Below, one piece after another: positions 34,606 to 44,300 of a stretch of DNA of 64,000 nt. The DNA comes from Mesorhizobium sp. AR02 (GTDB taxonomy: Bacteria > Pseudomonadota > Alphaproteobacteria > Rhizobiales > Rhizobiaceae). Location: contig NZ_CP080530.1 of NCBI RefSeq assembly GCF_024746835.1, forward strand, positions 310,001 to 374,000, read 5' to 3'. Below the pieces are notes generated by a model. The model made no database searches and was not told where the DNA came from. It worked only from the letters and a program-made list of their open reading frames with translations. Position 1 is the first letter of the stretch, and each line of letters opens with the position of its first letter. The position numbers were made by a program, and so were the translations under genes.

Positions 34606-37301
34606 TGAACAGAGGTAGCTTCCTTTTCGTGGAAAGCAACACGACTGGCACCGGCGAATTATTGATGAAGAGGGCCAGCCTCCTAGGCTTTGAAACCTAC
34701 CTCGTTACCCGCAATCCTGCGCGCTATCCGTTTCTTAAGGACTCGGTCGTGCAAGTGATCGAAGCCGAAACGCGCAGTCCGGACGAACTCGTCGGGGTCG
34801 CTACCAAATTAAGCGGTCTGGCAGGAATATACTCGTCATCGGATTATTTTGTGGAAGCAGCGTCTAGTGCCGCGATGGCGATGGGGCTACCAGCGGCGAA
34901 TCCGGAGGCTATAGCCACGTGCCGGAACAAATGGAAGCAAGCGGCCGAGTTGCAGCGGCAATCAATCGCGATCCCTGAAACACGACTGGCCACTTCCGTC
35001 AGAGACGTCGAGAAAATTCTTGCCCAAGCCACTCTACCGGTGGTCGTCAAGCCGGTGTCCGGAAGCGGCAGTAGCGGCGTGAGGTTGTGCGATAGTGCCA
35101 CAGCCGCCATCAAGGCGTTTGAGAGCGCAAGGGGCGCACTGCTCGATCAAGTGGATCTGCCCAGTCCCGACATCCTCATCCAGCAATATGTCGAGGGTAA
35201 GGAATATTCTGCAGAGATAATTGCGTGCGATGGGACGCTGCATTGCCTTGGAATTCTTGCCAAGCACAAGGGGCCGGCTCCCTGCTTTGTCGAAGTAGGG
35301 CACGACTTTCCGGCCCCGCTACCGGAGCCATCTCACCGGGAATTGGCCTCTTTTGCCGCGGGCGCGGTGTCGGCTCTGGGTCTGAATTTCGGACCGGCTC
35401 ATGTGGAGTTCGTGATAGCGGAGTCGGGCCCCGTCATCATCGAGGTTAACCCCAGGCTGGCTGGAGGGATGATTCCAGTCATGCTCTCCCACGCCCTGGG
35501 GACGTCAATCCTTGACATGGTGATTGGACTCTACGCGGGAGAAGGGTTCACGCCTCCACGCGCGAGCGAAAGGGCGGGAGCCATTCGCTTCCGACTTGCT
35601 CAGACGTCCGGAAAGCTCAAACGCTTGGGCTTTTCTGGAAACCCAGAGCCTACAGTGCCTGAAGCAGGTCTTCTGAAATCTGAGGGGGAGGAAGTTCAAA
35701 TCAATGGCGACTTCAGAGACCGGGTAGCCTACGCCATAGGCGTCGCTGATGAACTCAATGCCGCCGCCACGGGCGCTGAACGGGTGATCGATTCCATTGT
35801 GATCGATATCGAGACGGCTGCTGCCGAATCGGACAAGCAAGACCCCGGGTCAAGCGAGGGCAGGTGGCACCTACATCCTGAAGCGATGAAGTTGCTCGCT
35901 CCGCCGATCGAAATCTCCCGTGACGGTCGCCTTCTGCAGTACCAAGCGACCATAGATGAGGCACATCTGGTGATGCTCGCCGACCAGGGCTTGATCAGCC
36001 AGGCTGCCGCTGCCGATCTCCTTACCCACATCTTGGACCTCCAGGACGAGGGCTTTCAGTCTTTGGAGGGCCGCGATGCGCCGCGTGGCCTCTACCTTGC
36101 CTATGAGGCCGAACTTGCCGCCAGAGCTGGCCCGGAAAAGGCCGGCTGGCTGCATCTTGCGAGATCCCGCAACGACTTGAACGCGACCATTTCTCTCCTG
36201 GCTCTCCGGGAGGCCGCGTGTTCCATCTCCCAACAGATTGGAATTGCACAAGATACCCTGCTTCAGCGAGCGGAAGAGGCATCGAGCCTTGTGGCTCCGT
36301 TGTACAGTCAGTACCAGATCGCACTCCCTGGGTCGCCAGGGCACTACTTGCTTGGCGTCTTCTTCGCTCTGGGACGCGAGCGCGAGCGCCTCCATAGTCT
36401 GCTGGAAAACATCAGGAACTGCCCTATGGGAGCTGGTGCCGGCGGAGGCACCAGTATGCCGATTGATCCTTTGAAAACCGCAAGTCTTCTAGGATTTGAA
36501 GAGCCGTCGTTCAACTCACTTGATGCGGTCGCGAGCCGAGACCATCACCTGCACGGGCTTTCTATCTTTGCTAGCACCTCAACCTTGCTCAGTCGTGTGG
36601 CCCAGGATCTGCAGGTTTGGACGACGCGTGAGTTCGCCCTCATCGACATTCCCCGAAATCTTGCCGGCGGCTCGTCCATGCTGCCGCAAAAGAAGAACCC
36701 GTTCCTGCTTGAACACATCAAGGGGTCGGCTAGCACCGTAATTGGCGCATACGTTTCTGCGGCAACGGCTACCTGCAAAGCACCCTTCAGCAACTCGATT
36801 GAAGCAAGCAACTACGGCTGCTCACCTCTCAGGCTTTCAGAGGAGGCCCTGAAGAGGGCCATCATCCTTACATCGCTCATCGTGAAGTACATGTCGTTCA
36901 ACCTCAGGTCGATGCGCGAACATCTGGAAGACGGGTCATCAATGACGGCCATCGCCGCCGAACGGATGGCGTCGCGAGGCATCCCTTTCAGGGAGGCCCA
37001 CACTCAAATTGGCGAGATCGCGCAGCGACTGTCTCAGGTTAGCTGCGCCACACAACGCCGAAGCGAGCTCGCCAGCCAACTCGCTGGCGTGTTCCCGGCG
37101 AGTCTTGAAGACTGCAGGGATGCTCTGCAGTTCGGAGGAGGACCCGGAAAACGATCAACCGACGACCAGCTTTCCGTTGCAAAGACGCTTTATCGGGACA
37201 TGCAGCTGAAATGCGCCGCTATATCGAAACGCCGGGCGCACGCTGAGGTGCACTGCAAAGGGAGGGTGAAAGAGCTCATCGATAAACACCGTTCCACTTG
37301 A
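34605..37301 (+). CDS. ATP-grasp ligase fused to argininosuccinate-lyase-like domain
   Basis: 898 residues from the ATG at 34605; the frame is open earlier but only inside the preceding gene. The N-terminal half (1-430) is an ATP-grasp carboxylate-amine ligase: [18 protein letters not shown], then [17 protein letters not shown]. The C-terminal half (about 455-890) belongs to the argininosuccinate lyase/fumarase superfamily: [12 protein letters not shown] and the signature [13 protein letters not shown], both intact. Lyases of this type release fumarate from N-substituted aspartate. The fusion therefore suggests an ATP-dependent coupling step and a fumarate elimination step in one pathway. It ends the three-gene operon. 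Confidence 0.85.
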   Translation: MNRGSFLFVESNTTGTGELLMKRASLLGFETYLVTRNPARYPFLKDSVVQVIEAETRSPDELVGVATKLSGLAGIYSSSDYFVEAASSAAMAMGLPAANPEAIATCRNKWKQAAELQRQSIAIPETRLATSVRDVEKILAQATLPVVVKPVSGSGSSGVRLCDSATAAIKAFESARGALLDQVDLPSPDILIQQYVEGKEYSAEIIACDGTLHCLGILAKHKGPAPCFVEVGHDFPAPLPEPSHRELASFAAGAVSALGLNFGPAHVEFVIAESGPVIIEVNPRLAGGMIPVMLSHALGTSILDMVIGLYAGEGFTPPRASERAGAIRFRLAQTSGKLKRLGFSGNPEPTVPEAGLLKSEGEEVQINGDFRDRVAYAIGVADELNAAATGAERVIDSIVIDIETAAAESDKQDPGSSEGRWHLHPEAMKLLAPPIEISRDGRLLQYQATIDEAHLVMLADQGLISQAAAADLLTHILDLQDEGFQSLEGRDAPRGLYLAYEAELAARAGPEKAGWLHLARSRNDLNATISLLALREAACSISQQIGIAQDTLLQRAEEASSLVAPLYSQYQIALPGSPGHYLLGVFFALGRERERLHSLLENIRNCPMGAGAGGGTSMPIDPLKTASLLGFEEPSFNSLDAVASRDHHLHGLSIFASTSTLLSRVAQDLQVWTTREFALIDIPRNLAGGSSMLPQKKNPFLLEHIKGSASTVIGAYVSAATATCKAPFSNSIEASNYGCSPLRLSEEALKRAIILTSLIVKYMSFNLRSMREHLEDGSSMTAIAAERMASRGIPFREAHTQIGEIAQRLSQVSCATQRRSELASQLAGVFPASLEDCRDALQFGGGPGKRSTDDQLSVAKTLYRDMQLKCAAISKRRAHAEVHCKGRVKELIDKHRST

Positions 37302-37715
37302 GGGAGTGGAGTATGTGGACAAAGTCTCGCGGGTTTCTGGGGGGCGGGACAGGGATTGCGGTGCGGAGCGCGAACCGACCTGATCGTATGGGGATTGAAC
37401 GACGCCGCTGACCTGGCGTGAAGAGAGGGTAGCGTATCCGTTGTCGGTCCGTAGACAGGTTTGTGGGGTCCAGGTCCCCTCCCGTGTTTCAAGTCAGCGG
37501 TTCTCGGGGGCTGTCAGCAATTCTGTGCGCGAGCCGGTTTCGTCATAGCTGACGACGAAAGCGACGGCGATCTGGATCCCGGCCTCGAACCATCCACGCG
37601 GTGGTCGTTTCCACTCTCCGGCCCGTGGTTCAGAACCAGATATAGCAGCCTCCGACGTGACTACCATCATGGCGCAGAATTTGCGCTGAGCCACGTATAT
37701 CAGGAGAGTGCCTAG
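37302..37715 (+). other. Gap between the metabolite operon and the Lrp-domain gene
   Basis: 414 bases. Short frames exist on both strands but none resembles a known protein. AGGAGAG at about 37700 is the ribosome site of the next gene. Confidence 0.35.
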
Positions 37716-38054
37716 ATGTTGCATGCTGGCAAAACGCGGCTTGACGATTTCATGACCATCTCAAACGAGAGAGCGGTTGGGCGTCCTCAGACAGTCATCG
37801 TCGAGGTGACGGCTAAAAACGGAAAACTGGATTTGCTCGACGGGATGAAAAGAAGGTTCCTGAACAGCCCTCAGGTGCAGCAATGCTACCACGTTACCGG
37901 AGAGGCAGATTTCATCCTCATCATTAATACCAGAGACATGGACGAGTATACGTCTCTTACACGCCAATTATTTTTTAAGGAAGGAAACGTGAGGAGCTTC
38001 CGAACTTGCGTCATGATGGAAGAGGTTAAGTCCGCAGGTCCAATCCCGCTTTAG
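37716..38054 (+). CDS. Stand-alone Lrp/AsnC ligand-binding (RAM) domain protein
   Basis: 112 residues. After about 28 leader residues the protein is a full RAM/AsnC C-terminal domain: QTVIVEVTAKNGKLDLLDGM, RRFLNSPQVQQCYHVTGEAD, FILIINTRDMDEYTSLTRQL and NVRSFRTCVMMEEVKSAG. No helix-turn-helix precedes it, and a good ribosome site (AGGAGAG) fits this start, so it is probably a genuine single-domain protein rather than a truncation. Such domains bind amino acids and form rings. Its position after an amino-acid-type pathway suggests it senses the product or modulates another Lrp protein. Confidence 0.75.
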   Translation: MLHAGKTRLDDFMTISNERAVGRPQTVIVEVTAKNGKLDLLDGMKRRFLNSPQVQQCYHVTGEADFILIINTRDMDEYTSLTRQLFFKEGNVRSFRTCVMMEEVKSAGPIPL

Positions 38055-38204
38055 TCGTCGCTATTCCGCGGCCTCGACTGCAGCTTCGCGCTTCACGCTC
38101 GGGGTACTGGTCAGTCGGAGAGTGTGAACGGGTATAGCATGAACGATTTGACCGCTGCGATGATCGGGCAACGGCCGACGTAGGAAGTCACAATAGTCAC
38201 AACG

Positions 38205-38693
38205 TCAGACCGAATCTATCTCGCGTTCGAGGACATTTTGCAGTCCAAACTTGTCGTAGTAAGTAGCGCCAGTGTCAGAAAACCGAGACGTCATATAAAA
38301 ATGTCTAGCCCTTAAGTTATTTTCTTCAACGGTAAGCATGAGGCGCCTAACAGATGGGCGGTTTGTCGAAATCCATCGAGAGACAAGTCCAATAGTCGCT
38401 TTTCCATATCCGTGACCTTGGTATCCTCGGCCCACACGAAAGCTGTGCAAGGTAATCACGCCTGGCGGGGCCCATTCAGGCAAGGCCGCTTTTTCACGCA
38501 GGACAAAGAAGCCAACGATCTGATGCCTCACGACGACTGAAAATGGGTGCTCCAGGTCGGGGCGAGCGTTACCTTGAAGCTCGGAGAACACAAAATCCAA
38601 TGGGTCGACAAACTGTTCTTGCTCGGGCTCGAGCTCTAAGTGGGCGACGCGAGCTCGATCAAAATGAGATAAAGTCTTCAGCGCCGCATGCAT
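38205..38693 (-). CDS. GNAT-family N-acetyltransferase
   Basis: 162 residues with GNAT motifs: HPFSVVVRHQIVGFFVLRE (strands 3-4), VITLHSFRVGRGYQGHGYGK (motif A with the acetyl-CoA loop GYQGHGYG) and VEENNLRARHFYMTSRFSDT (motif B). The substrate is unknown. It converges on the Lrp-domain gene across a 150-base gap. It could tailor the product of the neighbouring pathway or act in self-protection, but the opposite strand argues against a shared transcript. Confidence 0.85.
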   Translation of the reverse strand: MHAALKTLSHFDRARVAHLELEPEQEQFVDPLDFVFSELQGNARPDLEHPFSVVVRHQIVGFFVLREKAALPEWAPPGVITLHSFRVGRGYQGHGYGKATIGLVSRWISTNRPSVRRLMLTVEENNLRARHFYMTSRFSDTGATYYDKFGLQNVLEREIDSV

Positions 38694-39158
38694 GCGAGCT
38701 AGATCTCCCTATCGGCGGCAGTTGTAGCCTCTGATGTAGCAAGCACGAATGGATTAACTCTACCGCCACCTGAATGTCGGTGGGCAGCTCCAACTCCAAA
38801 GGGACGGAAGCAAAAGTCGTGCCACCTGAGCAGAATAACCTCGTGCGATATTTACGGGCCAAAGTTGGAGGACGTATATCGAACACCGTGTCGCGGACGC
38901 GACAAACGTCAGGCTTCCCTCTTTGTATGTACTGGACGTGTTGCGCATTGGTGAGATTGGCCAGCCGACCTGGACCTCGCCCAACTGGTTTTTCCGGCAG
39001 CAGCGTCACCAATACACCCTTTCCGGATGGATCCTGATCCAGCCGGCGCCATCACCGTGGTCATTCGCGCACGACGTCGAGGCCGATGAATTCGGAGCGG
39101 CGCAGACCGATGGCAGGCCCGCGTTTGGGATACACCGGCAGCGCAGGCACCGGCCTAG
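38694..39158. other. Gap upstream of the IS5-family element
   Basis: 465 bases with no assignable gene. A plus-strand frame near 38923-39060 (VLRIGEIGQPTWTSPNWFFR) looks partly protein-like and may be the end of a gene cut by the IS element at 39155, but it was not recognised. Confidence 0.3.
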
Positions 39159-40674
39159 CAGGCTGTTGAAAAAGGGCTCGCGACAGTCTCAGGTTCGTGA
39201 TTCACTCTGACCACGAAGAGGTGGGAGTGAATCGTGCGGGGCGGTGACGGACAGACGGGCGAACTGTTCAGCTATGTGGACCTCGAGGCTCGGGTGCGGC
39301 GCGATCATCCGTTGCGCCGTATTCGGGCGATTGTGAATGAGGCGCTTTCGGCGTTGGAGCGGGAGTTTGCGGCGCTGTACTCGCCGATTGGGCGGCCGTC
39401 GATCCCACCGGAGAAGCTGCTGCGTGCGATGCTGCTGCAGGCGTTCTACTCGATCCGCTCGGAGCGGCTGTTGATGGAGCGGCTGGAATACGACCTTCTG
39501 TTCCGCTGGTTCGTCGGGATTGGCGTCGACGATGCGGCCTGGGATCATTCGGTGTTCTCCAAGAACCGTGACCGGCTGCTGGAGGGCGACATCGCTGCAA
39601 AGTTCCTGGCGGCGGTGCTGGCGCAACCCAAGGTGAAGAAGCTTCTGTCGACGGATCACTTCTCGGTCGACGGCACACTGATCGAGGCGTGGGCATCGAT
39701 GAAGAGCGTCAAACCGAAGGACGGCCCAAGCGGTGGTCATGGCGAGCCGCCGGCTGAAGGGGGCGGGCGAAACGCGGAAGCGGACTTCCATGGCCACAAG
39801 CGATCCAACGACACACATGCCTCGACCACCGATCCGGATGCCCGGCTCTATCGCAAAGGGCGGGGCAAGGAGGCGAAGCTCTGCTTCATGGGGCATGGGC
39901 TGATGGAGAACCGCCATGGCCTTCTGGTCGACGCCTGCCTGACGTTTGCCGACGGGCATGCTGAGCGGGTGGCCGCACTGCACATGATCGAACCGCGAGC
40001 GGAGCGGCCACAGGCGATCACACTCGGTGCCGACAAGGCCTATGACGCGCAAGACTTCATCAATGAGCTGCGTTCGATGAAGGTGACGCCGCATGTGGCG
40101 CAGAACACCAGCGGCCGGAGTTCGGCGATCGACGGGCGCACGACGCGGCATGGCGGCTATGCTGTCAGTCAGCGTATTCGCAAGCGCATTGAAGAGGCGT
40201 TCGGGTGGATCAAGACGGTCGCCGGACAGGCGAAGACGAAGTTGCGTGGCCGCGACCGCGTCGGATGGGCCTTCACCTTCAACGCCGCCGCCTACAATCT
40301 CGTGCGGTTGCCGAAGCTGCTGGCGGTGCCGACATGACCGCGCCCGCGGGCTGTCAACTGATCGGCCGCTGGCGGATCATCGAAGCTGACCTGTGGGATC
40401 GCGGCTATCTCGACCTCGGCGGACCCGCCACGGTCACCATTGGGGCCGACAACCACGGTGAGATCGCCTTTGGCGCCCTGCTAGCCGGCCTCGATCTCGG
40501 GTACGGGCCGTCAATGGTCTTCTTCACATGGGCCGGCTTCGATGAGATGGACGAAGTTACCGGCGACGGCTCCGCAGAATTGCTCGACGACGGCTCGATC
40601 GACATCACCTTCGCCTATCAGAACGGCGACGAGGCTATCCTCAAGGCCAAACGTGATCCTTCTTCAACAGCCTG
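39159..40674. mobile_element. IS5-family element with passenger gene, flanked by CTAG
   Basis: Ends are CAGGCTGTTGAAAAAGGG (from 39159) and, reverse-complemented, CAGGCTGTTGAAGAAGGATC (from 40674): near-perfect inverted repeats. CTAG flanks both ends (39155-39158 and 40675-40678), consistent with a 4-base target duplication. The element is 1516 bases and carries a transposase and a second gene overlapping its stop, both on the plus strand. Both ends and the transposase appear intact, so it may be active. Confidence 0.9.
39234..40337 (+). CDS. IS5/IS1182-type DDE transposase
   Basis: 367 residues. The N-terminal region LFSYVDLEARVRRDHPLRRI and IGRPSIPPEKLLRAMLLQAF is typical of this IS5 branch. 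The catalytic core has TDHFSVDGTLIEAWASMKS (Asp), ITLGADKAYDAQDFINELR (Asp) and RKRIEEAFGWIKTVAGQAK (Glu). The first codon is GTG at 39234. The frame is intact, and its stop overlaps the passenger start (ATGA-type). Confidence 0.92.
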   Translation: MRGGDGQTGELFSYVDLEARVRRDHPLRRIRAIVNEALSALEREFAALYSPIGRPSIPPEKLLRAMLLQAFYSIRSERLLMERLEYDLLFRWFVGIGVDDAAWDHSVFSKNRDRLLEGDIAAKFLAAVLAQPKVKKLLSTDHFSVDGTLIEAWASMKSVKPKDGPSGGHGEPPAEGGGRNAEADFHGHKRSNDTHASTTDPDARLYRKGRGKEAKLCFMGHGLMENRHGLLVDACLTFADGHAERVAALHMIEPRAERPQAITLGADKAYDAQDFINELRSMKVTPHVAQNTSGRSSAIDGRTTRHGGYAVSQRIRKRIEEAFGWIKTVAGQAKTKLRGRDRVGWAFTFNAAAYNLVRLPKLLAVPT

Positions 40675-40678
40675 CTAG
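40334..40678 (+). CDS. Small acidic passenger protein of the IS element
   Basis: 114 residues starting at the ATG that overlaps the transposase stop. It is rich in Asp, Gly and Glu (LIGRWRIIEADLWDRGYLDL, SAELLDDGSIDITFAYQNGD) and appears to be one compact beta-rich domain. The last codons run into the inverted repeat and flanking CTAG, so the stop (TAG at 40676-40678) is supplied by the target site. Its function is unknown; a role in regulating transposition is possible. Such small second genes accompany several related rhizobial IS elements. Confidence 0.65.
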   Translation: MTAPAGCQLIGRWRIIEADLWDRGYLDLGGPATVTIGADNHGEIAFGALLAGLDLGYGPSMVFFTWAGFDEMDEVTGDGSAELLDDGSIDITFAYQNGDEAILKAKRDPSSTAC

Positions 40679-41338
40679 AGGCCGACGACCTGGCTCGGCG
40701 GCGGCAGCGGATCGTACTATTCACGGCGGCTTTAGAGGCAAAATGCCAATCCTTGGCGTAGGCACTTAGTGTGTTTTCGAAACTCGTGGCCTTGGCGTAG
40801 GCCGCGACGAGGGCTTCCAGGCGCGCCGGCGGTCATCAGCGCACCTGTTCCACGAAGTGCTAAGGGAGAACGACGAAGGTCGCTATTGCCGAAACAGCCC
40901 ACGTGCGGTTGGTGCGAAGATCAATATTTTAAAAAAATATCATAGGCACTTCATGAAAATCAACACTATGACGTCGATCATACCAGTGGCCATAAAAATT
41001 TAATAATCAATACGAATTGTTGAACAAACTGTAAAATAACTTTCGCAAATATTTTCTTCACGAGATCGTCCATAATTGCTATGCACGGCGTTGACAAAAA
41101 TGGACTTAGTTGTTGAAAGGGCCGCCGCCTACACGTGGGATGCGGCGCTAGTTCTGGTCGAGAGTTGGATGTTTGTTTCTGCTGGATCCGTCCTCCGCTA
41201 ACCGACTTCCACTGGAGCCCTTTTCGGGCGCTCCCACTCAAGGTCAGCCACCTGATCTTCGACGATCCATACGAATTCGGGCGAGTCATGCGGGAGACGT
41301 TGTATTTCAAGGTTAATCGAAGTGGAGCGGTTTGAGCA
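40679..41338 (+). promoter_or_regulatory. AT-rich leader upstream of the NRPS-PKS gene
   Basis: 660 bases, clearly AT-rich from about 40920 to 41110, unlike the surrounding GC-rich genes. TTGACA at 41091-41096 is a possible -35 element, but no good -10 follows at 17 bases. A 66-codon frame (41135-41335, ending YEFGRVMRETLYFKVNRSGA) finishes just before the NRPS-PKS start; it is unrecognised and may be a leader peptide or chance frame. The low GC content fits a silenced, horizontally acquired promoter region. Confidence 0.4.
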
Positions 41339-44300
41339 ATGGAACGAGTTCGCGAGCAATCCATAGCATTGCTGAGTGTCGTAAAGAGTTCACTTGACCC
41401 ATCGTATCGGATATTTTGCTTCCCGCACGGGGGTGGCGGCGTCCACTCGTTCCGTGATTGGTCTGAGTATCTCCCCGAGGACATCGAGCTCATTTGCCTC
41501 GATCTGCCAGGGCGCGGCAAACGGTCAGCTGAGGCTGCCATTCGCAGCATGGACGTACTGGTATCCATGGTCACTGAGGCGCTCCAAGCGTACAGCGACA
41601 GACCTTTTATTTTCTTCGGCCACAGCATGGGAGCCCTTGTGGCTTATGAGGTCGCTCGCTCCCTGGAGGTCGCCGATAGGCCCTCTCCCTTCCACGTTGT
41701 CGTATCCGCTCACAAGTCGGCGGACGTTCCGGCGGATGAGCCGCCCATGTATGGATACACGGATGACAAATTAACCGATGTGATTCGTATCCTTGGCATG
41801 GTCCCCAAGGACGCGCTGGCAAATGAGGTACTCCTACAAGACTTCATTTTGCCGCCGCTGCGGGCCGATTTCGAACTTGCGGAGACTTACGACCGAAACC
41901 GGCCAACGCCTCTCAAGGTGGCAATCACCGCAATGGGGGGAGTTAAGGACGTAGTGGTCAATGCCAATGATCTAGACGAATGGCGTCGGCTTACGACGTC
42001 GCGCTTCGCCCGGATTATGTTTGATGGTGATCACTTTTATACCCATTCCATGACGGCGGAAGTGGTGTCCACCGTCCTGCGTGAAGTAGGGGAGGTAAAG
42101 GCACAACTCCCAGCTTCCATTGGAATTGCCGAGGCGCGACCATATCCCGAACTACCACTGCATGACCAATTCCGTAAACAAGCGGCCCTCAGTCCGGACG
42201 CCCCTGCCGTCATCTCAGAGAATGGGATTTTGACGTACCTTGAACTCGACGAGCTGAGCGAGACTCTATCCGGACACCTCCTCGGACATGGTCAAAGCCG
42301 AGGTTCGCGTATCGGTATCCTGATGGATACCTCACCTGAATATGCCGTTGGGCTGTTCGGTATTCTTAAGACAGGGGCGGCCTACGTCCTGCTTGACAAA
42401 GCCCAACCCGTTGCGGCGCTCAAGCGGATACTCGAGAAGGCAGCGGTCGAGATCGTTGTCACCAACACCCGCTTCGCGGCTAATCTTCCGCCTGATTGGT
42501 CGGGCCTTGTGCTGTCGCTCGACGAGGGTTGGCAAGCGCAACTCGGCAAGGCCAGCCCGGCCAATCCCCAAGCGGTAGATCTTGATTCCCCGGCCCAGAT
42601 TGTATTTTCGTCTGGGACGACTGGTGAACCAAAAGGGGTCGTTGGCCCCCACCGAAGTTCTGTAAGCGCTTACCAGTTGCGCTATCACGCGCTGCCATAT
42701 GCGCCTGATGAGCGCGAGGCCGTCAATCTCTTCTTGGTCGGGGAGATAATGCGGCCGATCCTAGCCGGGGTTCCAGCCTATCTGATTCCCGACGACGTTA
42801 TCTACGATCCGCCCCAGCTGGTCGACTATCTGGAACGAAATCGAATTTCGAGAATATTGCTAACCCCTTCACTGTTGGATGTGCTTCTTAGCAGCGGCTT
42901 GCTCGACGTCCCCTCCCGCCTTACCGATCTCCGATTGATCATCCTATCAGGCGAGGTGTTAACAGCAGCGCTGTTTGCGCGAGTGAGGGATGCGCTGCCG
43001 CACGTCAAAATTATCAATCACTACGGCGCAGCGGAGGCACATGATATCTCGTATATTGATTTGAGCGAGATTGATCCTGCGACAACACAAAAGGTCGTCC
43101 CGGTCGGTCCGCCTCAGCACAATGTCAGTGTCTATATCCTCGGGCAGCAACGCGAACCCGTACCGCTGGGCTTCCTGGGCGAGGTCTTTGTCGGCGGCGA
43201 TGTCTTGGCTCATGGATATCTCGACAGCCCGGAGATGACGCGGGAAAGGTTCTTTACCGACCCGTTCCGCGCTGATGGCAAGATGTTCCGCACTGGCGAT
43301 CTCGGCCGCATGCTGCATGGAGGCCAGTTGGAGATTATCGGGCGCTGCGCTTTCATGGTGAAGATCCGAGGATATAGCGTCGTCCCCGCGTCTGTAGAAG
43401 CTGCTTTGCTTCGGTACTCCGGCGTCTGCTCCGCAGCCGTTGTGCCCGAGCTCGATGCGACGACCGGCCAGCCTGATCGACTGATCGCTTATGTAGTCTT
43501 ACGGAATAGGGGCAAGGGCTGGCAGGCGGCTTTGCGGTCGCATTTGAAGTCTGAGGTGCCGCACTACGCGATGCCGTCAGAGTTCGTCGCTCTGACGGAA
43601 TTGCCCATTGCGGCCAATGGGAAACTTGACAGGTCGCGGCTGCGCGGGCTCGCGGCAGAGGCGTGCGCTCCAGTGACAGGTGGCAATCCAGTGACAGATG
43701 CTGAGGAGGTCGACGCGGCACTGGGAGCCGCCTGGCGCGACCTTCTGCAAGCTGAAGCGGCCGATCCGGATGACAACTTTTTCGATTGCGGCGGACACTC
43801 GCTTCTGGCTGCCCGTCTCTGCACGCAGCTTCGTGAGAGTCTGAAGGTGGCCCTCCGCGTCGTGGAGGTGTTCCTCAACCCGACTTTCAAAGAGCTTGCC
43901 GCCCTTCTTCGCAAGCGCCGCGGCGAGCAAGGAGTCCATCGATACGGGACGCACCGCAAAACACTGTCAGTGTTGGCAGGGAAGGCGCCGACTAAGGTCG
44001 TCGACCGTCGGAACGGCACCGGTATGGACATTGCGGTGATCGGTATGTCCGGGCGGTTTCCCGGCGCGGAGACGGTGGACGCGCTCTGGGAGAACCTCTG
44101 CCAAGGGGTGTGCTCGATCACCCCGCTCTCTGTGCAAGAACTCAAGGCCCAAGGCATTCCGGAGGACGTCCTGAAACGCTCCGATTATATGCGCGTGGGC
44201 GCCCATCTCGACGATGTGGACGTCTTCGATCCGGGTTTCTGGGGCCTATCGATGCGTGAGGCGACGCTAATGGACCCGCAGCATCGTCTGTTCCTGGAAT

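Noticed and set aside
37461..37715. 84-codon plus-strand and 76-codon minus-strand frames before the Lrp-domain gene
   Set aside because: Neither shows a domain, a ribosome site or sensible composition.
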